Shown one piece after another: positions 39,390 through 48,996 of a stretch of DNA of 64,000 bases; the first letter of the stretch is position 1; every line of letters starts with the position of its first letter. The position numbers were made by a program, and so were the translations under genes. Source of the stretch: Ascoidea asiatica (lineage: Eukaryota; Ascomycota; Saccharomycetes; Ascoideales; Ascoideaceae); NCBI GenBank assembly GCA_001600695.1, contig BCKQ01000010.1, forward strand, positions 498,193 to 562,192. Reading direction: 5' to 3'. The notes beneath the pieces are model-generated. The model saw nothing but the letters and a program-made list of their open reading frames with translations. It was not told where the DNA came from and searched no databases.

Positions 39390-41294
39390 CTAATTTGACC
39401 ATGAATAACTTCGAACTTTATAATAAAAGTCATTATAATTTTGAAATCCATTAATTTCATTGATTTCATTATATTTATTATATTCATTGAAATAATAAAT
39501 AAAATTACCAAATAATTCTTTGAAATATGAACTAATTTTAATTGTATCAAGAATTTTATTTGGAATTTTTGTTGGAATTGAAAATGTTAATAAATTCTCA
39601 TTTTTTTCAGTTTTTTTATTTGAAAATTTGAAACCATTATAATTTTGAAGCTTTTTGAATAATTCTTCTCTTTCAATGAAATTTTTTAACTCATTTGTTG
39701 AAGTTTTTCTTCTTTTATTACTAGGTTTTATATCATTAAAATCATTCAATCTTTTTCTTTTGTTTTTATTTTGATTATAAAATTGTTTCAATTTGTTAAT
39801 TAATTCTAAANTTATATCATCTTCATTGATAATAACAATTTTAAAAAATTTATAATCAAATAATTTTTCCCCGATTTTGTTAATTTTATTTTCGAATAAT
39901 TTAATTTCAGTTAGATTTTCAAAGTTATTAAGATTTTTTAGATCATTGATTGAATTACAACTTAAATCAAATTTAATCAAATTTGGAAAATTGTTAGATT
40001 TTGATAAATCNTAATCTAAACTAATCAAATTATTTTTACTTAAATTAATTTCATTTAGTTTGGAACAATTTAATTCTCTTAAATTCAATAATTTAGAAAT
40101 TTTATTATTCGATAAATTTAGTTTTTTTAAATTTTTAAAATAAAAATTATTATTACCAATNAAACCAGTTATACCATTATTTGATAAATCTAAATATTCT
40201 AACTTTAATAAACACTTTTCATTTTCATTGGTAAACTTGTTGTTATTATTGAAATTTTCTAAATTACCGAGTAAAAAATTATTATTCAATTTTAAAACTT
40301 TGAGATTTTTCAAGTATTTGAAATTTTCAAAAAAATTGAAACTTTGAAAATTATTAATTTTATTAAAAGATAAATCAAGTGAGATTAAATTTGGTAAATT
40401 TAAGAAAAAATTAATTTTAAAAATTTTATTATAACTTAAATTTAAAACCCGTAGTAATTTTAAATCATTTAAATTATTTAAAATTGAAATACCTAAAGAA
40501 TAATTCTTACTGAAACTTTTTTGAATTATTGATAATTTTTTTAAATTTTTTAAATTATTTAAATTTTCAATTTTTTTAATATTATTTTCATTTAAATTTA
40601 AATTGATTAAATTTTTGAAGTTATTCAAATTTTTTATTTTTTTTATTTGATTATTACTCAAATTTAATGATTTTAAATTTATAAGAAAATTGTGATTATT
40701 GAAAATATTATTATTAATATTGAAGTTTAGATTTGATATGGAATTATTATTTAAATTTAAATTAGTGATTGAATTATTGAAGTTTTTTGGAATTAAATTT
40801 GTGATCAAGTCATTAATGAACTGAGATTTGTTATTGGTATTTGAATTTGTATTGGTATTTGAATTGATGATTGAATCTGTATTGGCATTTAGATATAATT
40901 CAAAATTTTTTAAATTGTTCAAATATTTAAAAAAATTATTAATATAATTGATATTATTAAAGAAACTAAAGTAATCATTATAATTACTGTAGTTGATAAT
41001 GCTAGGATAATTGAAAGAAATATTTAAAACTAAATATTTGATTGAATATAAATTTTCTTTAAAAAAGGATAATTTCAAATCATTCAAGTTGATTATAAAA
41101 TGATTTGAATATCTTTTGGAACTAGATATAAGTATATGATCTTTTAGTATAATATATTTGAATAGATATTTAAGTGAGTATTTTGAGATTAGATTATTTG
41201 AAGATAGAGATAATAGGATAAGATGATTTAAATCTAAATTCTCAAATAATTTATTTAATATATGATTAGGTAATGTATCCAAAACCACAATCAT
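39390..41294 (-). CDS. F-box-like, leucine-rich repeat protein (paralogue of 59528-61162)
   Basis: 634 codons, ATG at 41294. The N-terminus, TLPNHILNKLFENLDLNHLI then LLSLSSNNLISKYSLKYLFK, has the F-box pattern LP-x2-I-L-x3-F-x-x-L-x-L. F-box proteins link substrates to SCF ubiquitin ligases through Skp1. About residues 165-500 are short SDS22-like leucine-rich repeats of 21-24 residues; examples are LKSLNLSNNQIKKIKNLNNF, KNLINLNLNENNIKKIENLN, LRVLNLSYNKIFKINFFLNL and LEYLDLSNNGIT. A basic stretch KRKRLNDFNDIKPSNKRRK (about residues 508-526) could be a nuclear signal. The repeats should form a curved scaffold that selects a partner. The target is unknown. Ambiguous bases occur within a few repeats without breaking the frame. 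Confidence 0.82.
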   Translation of the reverse strand: MIVVLDTLPNHILNKLFENLDLNHLILLSLSSNNLISKYSLKYLFKYIILKDHILISSSKRYSNHFIINLNDLKLSFFKENLYSIKYLVLNISFNYPSIINYSNYNDYFSFFNNINYINNFFKYLNNLKNFELYLNANTDSIINSNTNTNSNTNNKSQFINDLITNLIPKNFNNSITNLNLNNNSISNLNFNINNNIFNNHNFLINLKSLNLSNNQIKKIKNLNNFKNLINLNLNENNIKKIENLNNLKNLKKLSIIQKSFSKNYSLGISILNNLNDLKLLRVLNLSYNKIFKINFFLNLPNLISLDLSFNKINNFQSFNFFENFKYLKNLKVLKLNNNFLLGNLENFNNNNKFTNENEKCLLKLEYLDLSNNGITGXIGNNNFYFKNLKKLNLSNNKISKLLNLRELNCSKLNEINLSKNNLISLDXDLSKSNNFPNLIKFDLSCNSINDLKNLNNFENLTEIKLFENKINKIGEKLFDYKFFKIVIINEDDIXLELINKLKQFYNQNKNKRKRLNDFNDIKPSNKRRKTSTNELKNFIEREELFKKLQNYNGFKFSNKKTEKNENLLTFSIPTKIPNKILDTIKISSYFKELFGNFIYYFNEYNKYNEINEINGFQNYNDFYYKVRSYSWSN

Positions 41295-41336
41295 TTTAAA
41301 TAAATTTGGATTTGAGTATTGATATGTCTATGATTA

Positions 41337-41412
41337 TGATTTTGAATATGAATATGAATAAGAATATGAATATGAATATGAATAAGAATATGAATATGAA
41401 TATGAATATGTG
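41337..41412. repeat. (GAATAT/GAATAA)n hexanucleotide repeat
   Basis: About twelve hexamers in a higher-order pattern in which GAATAA interrupts runs of GAATAT. It starts some 40 bp upstream of the LRR gene's ATG, so it may lie in the 5' UTR. Confidence 0.9.
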
Positions 41413-42117
41413 AATGGGATTATAGAAATGAAGAGGAATATAATATCATTTATATAAATATAAATATAATAAGTAATGAACGAGTAATAATATCAGATAC
41501 TTATTAGATACTTATTATAAATTTGTTTAATTTATATAAAATTTTATATATAAATCATTTTAAATCATTATAAATCAGATAAAGTAATACACAATTCATG
41601 TGAAATGAATGAACTCATTATTCCTTATTATAAACTCAAAGTAATTCTATTATAATTCTTTTTTGTTTCTTTTTTTGATATAAAAAAGTTTATAAAATTA
41701 ATATAAATCACAATCTCTCATAATTTTAATGTAGATTAATGTAAATTTTGATAAAATTTAAAATTTATGTCATTAGATCAAACGGTTTTATAAATTAACT
41801 TAAGATTCTTATCTTATTAATTATATGATTTATCATTTAATCTTTAGTATTTAATTTTTTTACTTTATGATTCATAATTGATGATATGTCGAATCATTTC
41901 AGTTTCTATAGAAGTTTCAATTAAGTTTCAATAGAAGAAGTAGTTTATGAAAAGAAGTCTTTGATTGGAGAATAGTTGAAATTCGATTAGAAGAAGAAAT
42001 TTAAGTTAAATACGAGCATCGATTGAAAATAGAAAGTAAAAAAAAAAGAAAGGGCTAAGGTGCTTTAAATAACATTTGACATATTATTGAATATGAAATA
42101 AATATGAAATTATTAAG

Positions 42118-42158
42118 AAATTTTGATAAAATTTTGATAAAATTTTGATAAAATTTTG
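42118..42158. repeat. Short tandem repeat of ATTTTGATAAA
   Basis: Three full copies and a partial fourth in AT-rich intergenic DNA. Confidence 0.85.
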
Positions 42159-42480
42159 TGAATATTCTGTTAAATTTTTAATTTATTTCTTGATTTAGTA
42201 ATTACCAGCATTTTATTATGTAATATTATGAGATTTACTGATATTTTAAGAAGAATGACATAAACAATAAGCAAATAAAAAGAATTGATGATTTTTTTTT
42301 ACTCAAATTATGAAATGAGTGACAGAAATTGAAGAATTGGTGATGAATTGATAAGGGATAAAAAAGAAGAAGAAGAAGAAGCAGAAGAAGAAAATGGCTA
42401 AAAAGATGATTAAAAAGATGAAAGAGAAGAAAATAATAAAAGAAGGTGGCAAAGAAAGTAGAAAGTCAGGGCCGGAAGTN

Positions 42481-42629
42481 CACGTGTAAGCCTGTTCCGG
42501 AGCCATCATGTGCTGATTNGAGACCACAAGAAAGGTACTTCTCCGGGCTGCGTTCAGAGACCAATAACAAGGGTACTTTTATGAAACCAGAACTGAGGTA
42601 CTTGTTTGTAGCTTTGGGTCATGCACGTG
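42481..42629. promoter_or_regulatory. Regulatory cluster: CACGTG, three tandem dyads, CACGTG
   Basis: CACGTG boxes lie at 42481-42486 and 42624-42629. Between them are three same-strand bipartite motifs: GAGACCA-N7-GGTACTT at 42520-42540, GAGACCA-N7-GGGTACT at 42557-42577 and GAAACCA-N7-GGTACTT at 42583-42603. The starts are 37 and 26 bp apart. The flanks carry CCGGAA-type words. The cluster sits in a GC-rich pocket roughly 0.6 kb upstream of the RhoGAP-like gene and 1.2 kb upstream of the LRR gene. Its regular layout argues for a real multi-site promoter or enhancer element. The binding factors are unknown, though CACGTG suggests a bHLH protein such as Cbf1. Confidence 0.6.
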
Positions 42630-43216
42630 CTCGGTCCTGTGATTTACTCCGCACTGCCCTCGGAACACGTCACTTCTGCTATTTTTTGTAAATTTACCAC
42701 AAAAAAGAAATAAAAACAAGAAATAATCAAAAGAAGATATAATAAAAGATGAAGATGAAATAAAATATCATTGAATTGAATAATAAATCAAGATATAATA
42801 AAAGATGTAATAAAGGAATACTCAAAATAAAGAGGCTAAGACCTTTTCGATAATTCAATTTCACCTTAAAGAGGTGGCTATTCTCTCGTATTTCTTATTT
42901 TAGTCTAGATTTTCTTCGTTTATTCCTAAAGAGTATTTCAATCAAAGGGCTTTCAAGGCANTAAAATGCATTCACTTGAATATATTTGACTACAATTATC
43001 AAAATAATAATTAACAACAATTACAATATGCTTTTTANTAACATTACTTTTCTTTTCGTTTTTTCGGTAAGAAATTAGTCCATTAATATATTTAATTTGG
43101 TATAACATTAGATGAAATAATATAAAAAGTGATATAAATAGTCTTCAATCTCCATTGAATATATTCAATCCATTCAATNATTTATTCATTTATTCATATT
43201 AGTTATTCAATTAAAA

Positions 43217-45739
43217 ATGTCAGAATCAATTAATTCCAAAGTAAATAATATTCTTCATGATTATAATTTAAATATTTTAATACCAATAATCAACAAAAAT
43301 AAAAATAAATCTTTTACTTTAAATATTAAAATTCCATTTATTTTAAAATTTATCTTAGATTATATCAATTCTAATGAAAATTCATCAGATTTAAGAAATG
43401 ATTTGATTGAATTTATAAATAATGATTTGAAAAATGATAATGAACATTCAAATTCTGATGATGTAAATCTGGATTTAAAAAATTATTTGATTTATAANAT
43501 TGGAAATATTGATACTATCAGTAAAATTGATTATAATATTAAAGATCTATTACATATTTTAATTTATTATTTCAATAATGTCTTCACTAATACTCCAGAA
43601 TCAAACTCTAATTCAGACTTAGATTCAGAAAGTGATAGTGACAGTAACAGTAATAATGACAATGAAGGATATAAGAAATCTTTATTCAATCAAATTACTT
43701 CTTTTTCAGTATTACAATCAATGACAGATAAATTCGATTATTATAGAAATTCTGCAAATTTAACAAATTTATATTATTCAATTGAATTTAAAAATTTATC
43801 AATAACAAATAAAATTAAAGATGATATTAAAACTCATTTAGAATCTTTATCTACTATTTTCTTATTAAATTTACAAATAAATAATTTAAACCTATTATTA
43901 TCTTTATTATATTTATCATATTTAATTACTTCTTCTATCAATTCTAAAACTAATATTAAAACCCCAAATTCAAATTCATTTAATTTATCTAAATTTTTAT
44001 TAAAAAAAATCTTTTATCCAATTTCAATTATTAATGATAAAGATTTTATAGTAACTGAAAAATCTCATAAATTTCAAATTGATTATTTAACTTTATCAAT
44101 AATGTTTTTAATTGATAATTATCCTATTTTTTTAAATTTCTTAATTTATGATGATTTATTCAATTCAATTACTCTTAAGTTAAATTTAATTCAATTATCA
44201 AATAATAATGATACTAGTATTGAAAATAATTATATCATTAATAATTGGCCAATTATTACTGATTCAAGTCAATTGAAAATAAATTTCAATAATTTAAATC
44301 CATTTTTATCTTCAATTTTAAATCATTTATTAAATATAAATTATTCAATTGAGAAAAATAATACCCCGGGTAGCGATAATTTAAATAACTTATTCAATAC
44401 TAATTTAATTATTTTAAATAGTGATTATTTAAATGAAAATTCGGAAATTAATAAAATTTTTACTTTTTTATCTTCAGCTTCAATTCAATCAATAAATTAT
44501 AAATTTTCAATTGATAATTTAAATAACTCTTTTATATTTTATTCAAAATTTTCAAAACAGTCTAAAACTTTTAACCAATCTGAAAATGGAAATGAAAATG
44601 AAAATAAATCTTTAGTTTCAAATACTTTAGGAAAAATATTCAAAAATATAAATAAAAATAAATCTTCAAGCTCTGATTCTCCTAGTCATTCTCGTTCAAA
44701 TTCAACTTTAAATTCAAGCTCAATTGCTAAATCAATTTCTAATGATTCTCAATATTCTTTAAATTCAATCAAATCGAATATTATATTTCAAGAAAACGAA
44801 ATTAATAATAAATCTATTGCAAATTGCCTATTAATTTTTTTAAATAATTTACCCAAAGGTTTTTTCTTAAATTCAAAATTGTCAACCAAACTTATTTTTG
44901 AATTAACTTCAAAATCAAATAAATATTATGATTTAAATCTTAATAAAAAATTTCCACATTCAAATCCAATTTTTAATTTTTGTTTATCAACTAAAATCAA
45001 TCCAAAATTAACAAATACTATTGAAATTGAAAAATTTTTAGTATATTTTATTTATTTAATTTTTAATAAAAAAAAAAAAAATTTCGATATTTTGATTTCA
45101 TTATTAGATTTTATATATAATTATTTCAAAAATGTTTTAAACGCTCAATCAATTGAAGATCAACATGCTTCTTTAGAAACATTTAGACAAATTTTTTTTA
45201 ATGATGTAATTAAATTTCCTCCTGGAATGAATTGGATTGAATCTGAATTATTAATTTTGAAAATTATTATCTCAAATGCTGAATATATAATTTATAATCT
45301 CAATTTATTATATCAACTTCAAAAAACAAATAATTTAAAAATAATTAATGAAATTTCTTATACTGCAATTCAGCCAACAGATAAAATTATTGGTGAACCT
45401 ATAGAAAAATCATGTACTTCAGTACCTATTTTTTATTTTTTTGAAACTCCAATTGTTTTATTCAAATCTAATAAACTTCTTCAATTTAAATTACATATTC
45501 CAACAATTTTTGGAAAATGTGTTTATTTTCTTGCTTCCTGTGTAATAACTGAATTAAATAATATTTTAGAAGATCCAACAACTTCTTCATTAGAATCTGT
45601 TAATTATCTACTAAAAGTTGCTGATAATGTACCAGATATTGATAAAGATTTTCAAATTAAAGATTTTAATATTTCTTCTTCCATTTTTGAAAAAATTAAA
45701 GAAAATCATGATCTTACTTCGAATAATATTGAAGATATA

Positions 45740-45832
<93 letters not shown>

Positions 45833-45932
45833 NNNNNNNNNNNNNNNNNNNNNNNNNNNNNNNNNNNNNNNNNNNNNNNNNNNNNNNNNNNNNNNNNNNN
45901 NNNNNNNNNNNNNNNNNNNNNNNNNNNNNNNN

Positions 45933-46027
<95 letters not shown>

Positions 46028-47558
46028 CACGTTAAATTCTGTTTTAAAATGTTCTAAAATTACTTGTGGTGATGTAATTCAATTCATAAGAAAGTTTTTT
46101 GAACTTTTACCTGAACCTCTTTTTGGTGAAAAATCTTCTTTGAAACTATTGAATAAATTAAAATCTAAAAAATATGAATTCTTGGTTGATTATTTAAAAA
46201 CAGAAAGCAATCAAGACCATTTATTCATTATTTCCAAAAGAAATAAACATATTACAATGAAAATGAAAGAAAATATAGAAACTTTTTTGATTGAAGTTAT
46301 CAAAACATTTTTTTATGATGTTCCATTATCGAATCTTAGTATTTTCTTTGATCTATTATTAGCTTTTCCAGAAATCTCAGATTATGAAAGTTTCGCTGAT
46401 TTTAAAAAAAATACGTCTATTACTTCATATGCATTTTCTAAATTCATTCAAAAAGCAATTTTTCATGATGTCTTTGAAAATGAAGATTCTATTTACACTA
46501 CTGCATTAATGAAATTAATCTTCGATAATGAAATTTTTATCTTATATGCCATCATGAGATTAGGTTGTGACATTCCTGGTAAAAATTTTAGTAGTCAAAA
46601 TGCTGAAATTCCACCAAGTATTTTATACAATAAAACTTTAAAAGACACTTCAGTCAATGCAAAATTATTCTCTAAATTTTGGTTCGGATCTTCATTATCA
46701 AAACATTTGCAAAAAGATATTGATATTCAAATAAATATTCCATTCATTGTTAGGAATTGTGTTGAATATTTAACTGAGTCAAATAATATAGATATTGGAA
46801 CTTTTGATATAAAAAGAATCTTGACTTTAAACAGTAATATTCTCAAAGAGATTTTTAAATATCCTGGAAAGAAAAGAATTCAAATTGAAGACATTATTAC
46901 TTCACAATCAATAGTTGATATTATAAGTCCAGAGCTCAAGAAAACTGAAGTAATGGATGCTCTCGAAACTCCAATTATATGTAAAGATGTTGCTTTATTA
47001 TTGTATGAGTATTTGATGACTATTCCATACGCTCTTATTGCTGATAGTATTGTTACTTCTTTCGTTACACATAGTGGATTATCAGAAGTGTTTTCTTCTT
47101 TTGAAGGAAATTCTTTAGATTTAAGTGATCGTCATAACACTGGTATAAGTTTACTTCAAAAAGGAGAAGTCAAACAGGCACTAGATGATTTTGTTGATGT
47201 TTTATTGAGGTATGAGTTTTTTTCATTACCAGAATTTGAAACTACAATTTATTTACTCAGTTTTATCTCAAAGATGAAAAAAAAACCATTCTGTTCAAAA
47301 ATTGGGGAATTTTTTTATCCATGTTTAATTTCTAGTTCATTANTACCAGCTAAAATTTTATATCACTCAATTATTGATAACTTTGATTACTTCTCACTTC
47401 AATTAATTGTTCGGGATAATGAATTAAATACCAAAGTGTTCACTATGAGAGGAACAACAGTACTTGAGCTACTTGATTCTAAGTTATATTTTTTGGAAAT
47501 TACTGATGGAACTCCAAAAGATGGGTTGCCATCTTATGATGAGGCTCTTTCAAATTAG
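43217..47558 (+). CDS. Large protein with four tandem degenerate RhoGAP-like modules, interrupted by a 100-N scaffold gap
   Basis: ATG at 43217; stop 47556-47558. The first 872 codons run to the gap at 45833-45932. Both sides of the gap are AAT repeats read as Asn. The reading frame differs between the sides only because the gap length is arbitrary, so I treat it as one gene. Four segments have an I-P-x-I-type opening and a later L-x-x-L-P-x-x-L-type close, as in RhoGAP domains: (1) NIKIPFILKFILDYI; (2) opening FNNLNPFLSSILNHLL and close CLLIFLNNLPKGFFLNSKL; (3) LHIPTIFGKCVYFLASCV, closing after the gap as QFIRKFFELLPEPLFG; (4) INIPFIVRNCVEYLTESNN, then DIGTFDIKRILTL, closing LLLYEYLMTIPYALIAD. 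The arginine-finger motif GIFR is replaced (GTFD in module 4), so GTPase activation is unlikely. The tail ends GLPSYDEALSN. Family identity is inferred. Confidence 0.6.
45737..46025 (+). repeat. (AAT)n poly-Asn repeat containing an assembly gap
   Basis: AAT triplets run from about 45740 to 45832 and from 45933 to 46025, with exactly 100 N between. The repeat lies inside module 3 of the RhoGAP-like protein. Its true length is unknown. Confidence 0.92.
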
Positions 47559-47702
47559 TTGATATTGAATTTATCACCTGAATTTATTTTTTATTTAACG
47601 TATAAGTTTTTTTTCTTCAATTAATGAATACATTTTATTTGCTGTGAATAATTTATCAAAGATATGAATAGAATTGTATATTTTTAACTATATGATTTTA
47701 AA

Positions 47703-48116
47703 TTAAAGCAAATTTTCATATTTTGTTAGTAATCTTCTGTTACGTTCATGTTTAAACTTTTCATATTCCTCATAATCATTCTTATCATGATAGTCATCCT
47801 CATTACTGTCATTATTTTCATTTTCACTTGTACTAATACTTCTACTTTTATTTTCTTCCTGAACTTCGAAATGTTGATTCAGATTATGATTTTTAACTGT
47901 ATGATGATGATTTGAATGATTCGAAAACTTTTCATTACTATTGCTTTCATTTCTCAGATCTTTTTCTTCCATATATTTGCCTATTTCATGACCTGCTAAA
48001 CTTCCAATGACTACCCCAGATAATTCACCTAAAAGTTTATGTTTTTTGGATATTTCTTTTCCAGCATATTCACCAATTGCAGCTCCTAATAAGGAAGTAA
48101 CTTTGTCTTCTTTCAT
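47703..48116 (-). CDS. Glycine-zipper small protein
   Basis: 137 codons from the ATG at 48116. An upstream in-frame ATG at 48140 would add eight residues, but the family alignment (MKED/MKEE/MKEQ) favours the internal one. The N-terminus is MKEDKVTSLLGAAIGEYAGK, EISKKHKLLGELSGVVIGSL, AGHEIGKYMEEKD, with Gly every four residues in two blocks split by KKH. The middle is Asn/His/Ser/Glu-rich. The C-terminal tail is FKHERNRRLLTKYENLL. It is adjacent, in the same direction, to the family member at 48592-48996 with 475 bp between, so a local duplication is likely. Function is unknown. Confidence 0.78.
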   Translation of the reverse strand: MKEDKVTSLLGAAIGEYAGKEISKKHKLLGELSGVVIGSLAGHEIGKYMEEKDLRNESNSNEKFSNHSNHHHTVKNHNLNQHFEVQEENKSRSISTSENENNDSNEDDYHDKNDYEEYEKFKHERNRRLLTKYENLL

Positions 48117-48591
48117 TGTTTTCAGTTTTGTTTTATTCAATATTTGTTTCTAAAACTCATTTTCCAAGACTTTCTTGAATTTATATACAATTATTTGAAA
48201 GGGTAATCATTTTCATTTCATTTATTTCTTAAAAAAATTTATTTCAATTCAAAGAACTTATTGAGTTAGAGGTATTAAAATCGATTAAACCTTTATTTTT
48301 TTTGCTAGTCCGGATTTATAGGTTATATTTCACGAATTTTGAGTGAGGTGAATATTATAGAAATAATTCGATTTAAAATTAAAAATTTTATTAGAAATTA
48401 TTATTTAAAATACATAAAAAGTTTTTGTTTTCATTGTATTATGATCCGAGATGTTTAAAAAAAAAGTGAAGACTTTGATGAAGTTGTAAAAAAAATAGAA
48501 TAACAAATAGAATGGCTAGAAGAATAACAAAAAGAATAGAAATTACAATAAATGATACAATTAAAAGTATAATAACAAGTTTATGAAAAAA
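48117..48591. other. Spacer between two glycine-zipper genes
   Basis: About 475 bp of AT-rich sequence, serving as the promoter of the 47703 gene and the 3' region of the 48592 gene. No distinct motif seen. Confidence 0.4.
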
Positions 48592-48996
48592 TTATAGTAA
48601 TGCTCTACATTTTTCTATTAATTTTTTATTTCTCTGAATTTGAGCACTTTTATTAGCTTCTTTATTTGAATTATTATTATTATTATTATTATCATTGGAA
48701 TTATCATTNNAATTTTCATGCACTAGATTATTTTGATTATGCTCTATATTATTCTCAAGCTGAGGTTCCTGATAGGATTGGTTATCATTATTCTTGTTTT
48801 TGTTCTTATTTTTGATTTTTTGAGAGTTATTTTTTTGTTCATGTTGTTCTCTATATTTACCAAATTCATGACCAGCTATTGAGCCAATCAATAGACCGGA
48901 AACTCCTCCTACATGTTTATGATTTTTAGAGATATATCTACCTGCAACATCTCCGATAGCAGCACCAACTACAGCATCGATTTTATCTTCTTTCAT
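48592..48996 (-). CDS. Glycine-zipper small protein
   Basis: 134 codons, ATG at 48996. The N-terminal 50 residues read MKEDKIDAVVGAAIGDVAGR, YISKNHKHVGGVSGLLIGSI, AGHEFGKYREQHE. They are clearly homologous to the proteins at 38061 and 47703: GAAIG, AGxxISKxH, SGxxIGSxAGxExxKY. The middle is Lys/Asn/Gln-rich with an Asn run of variable length. The tail QRNKKLIEKCRALL keeps the R-N-x-x-L-x-x-K-x-x-x-L-L pattern. A double N at 48719-48720 lies in the repeat. It forms a tandem pair with the 47703 gene. Function is unknown. Confidence 0.78.
   Translation of the reverse strand: MKEDKIDAVVGAAIGDVAGRYISKNHKHVGGVSGLLIGSIAGHEFGKYREQHEQKNNSQKIKNKNKNKNNDNQSYQEPQLENNIEHNQNNLVHENXNDNSNDNNNNNNNSNKEANKSAQIQRNKKLIEKCRALL

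Larger units (their letters stand above)
41295..43216. other. 1.9-kb divergent upstream region with a dense regulatory cluster
   Basis: A (GAATAT/GAATAA)n hexamer repeat lies at about 41337-41412. From 41413 to about 42440 the sequence is AT-rich, with an 11-12-bp tandem ATTTTGATAAA at 42118-42158. A GC-rich pocket at about 42455-42690 holds two CACGTG boxes and three tandem dyads. From there to 43216 it is AT-rich, with several ambiguous bases. No gene is recognised. Confidence 0.55.

Noticed and set aside
47703-48140. Upstream ATG at 48140 for the glycine-zipper gene
   Set aside because: It adds MNKTKLKT ahead of MKED; the three paralogues start exactly at MKE, so the inner ATG was chosen.
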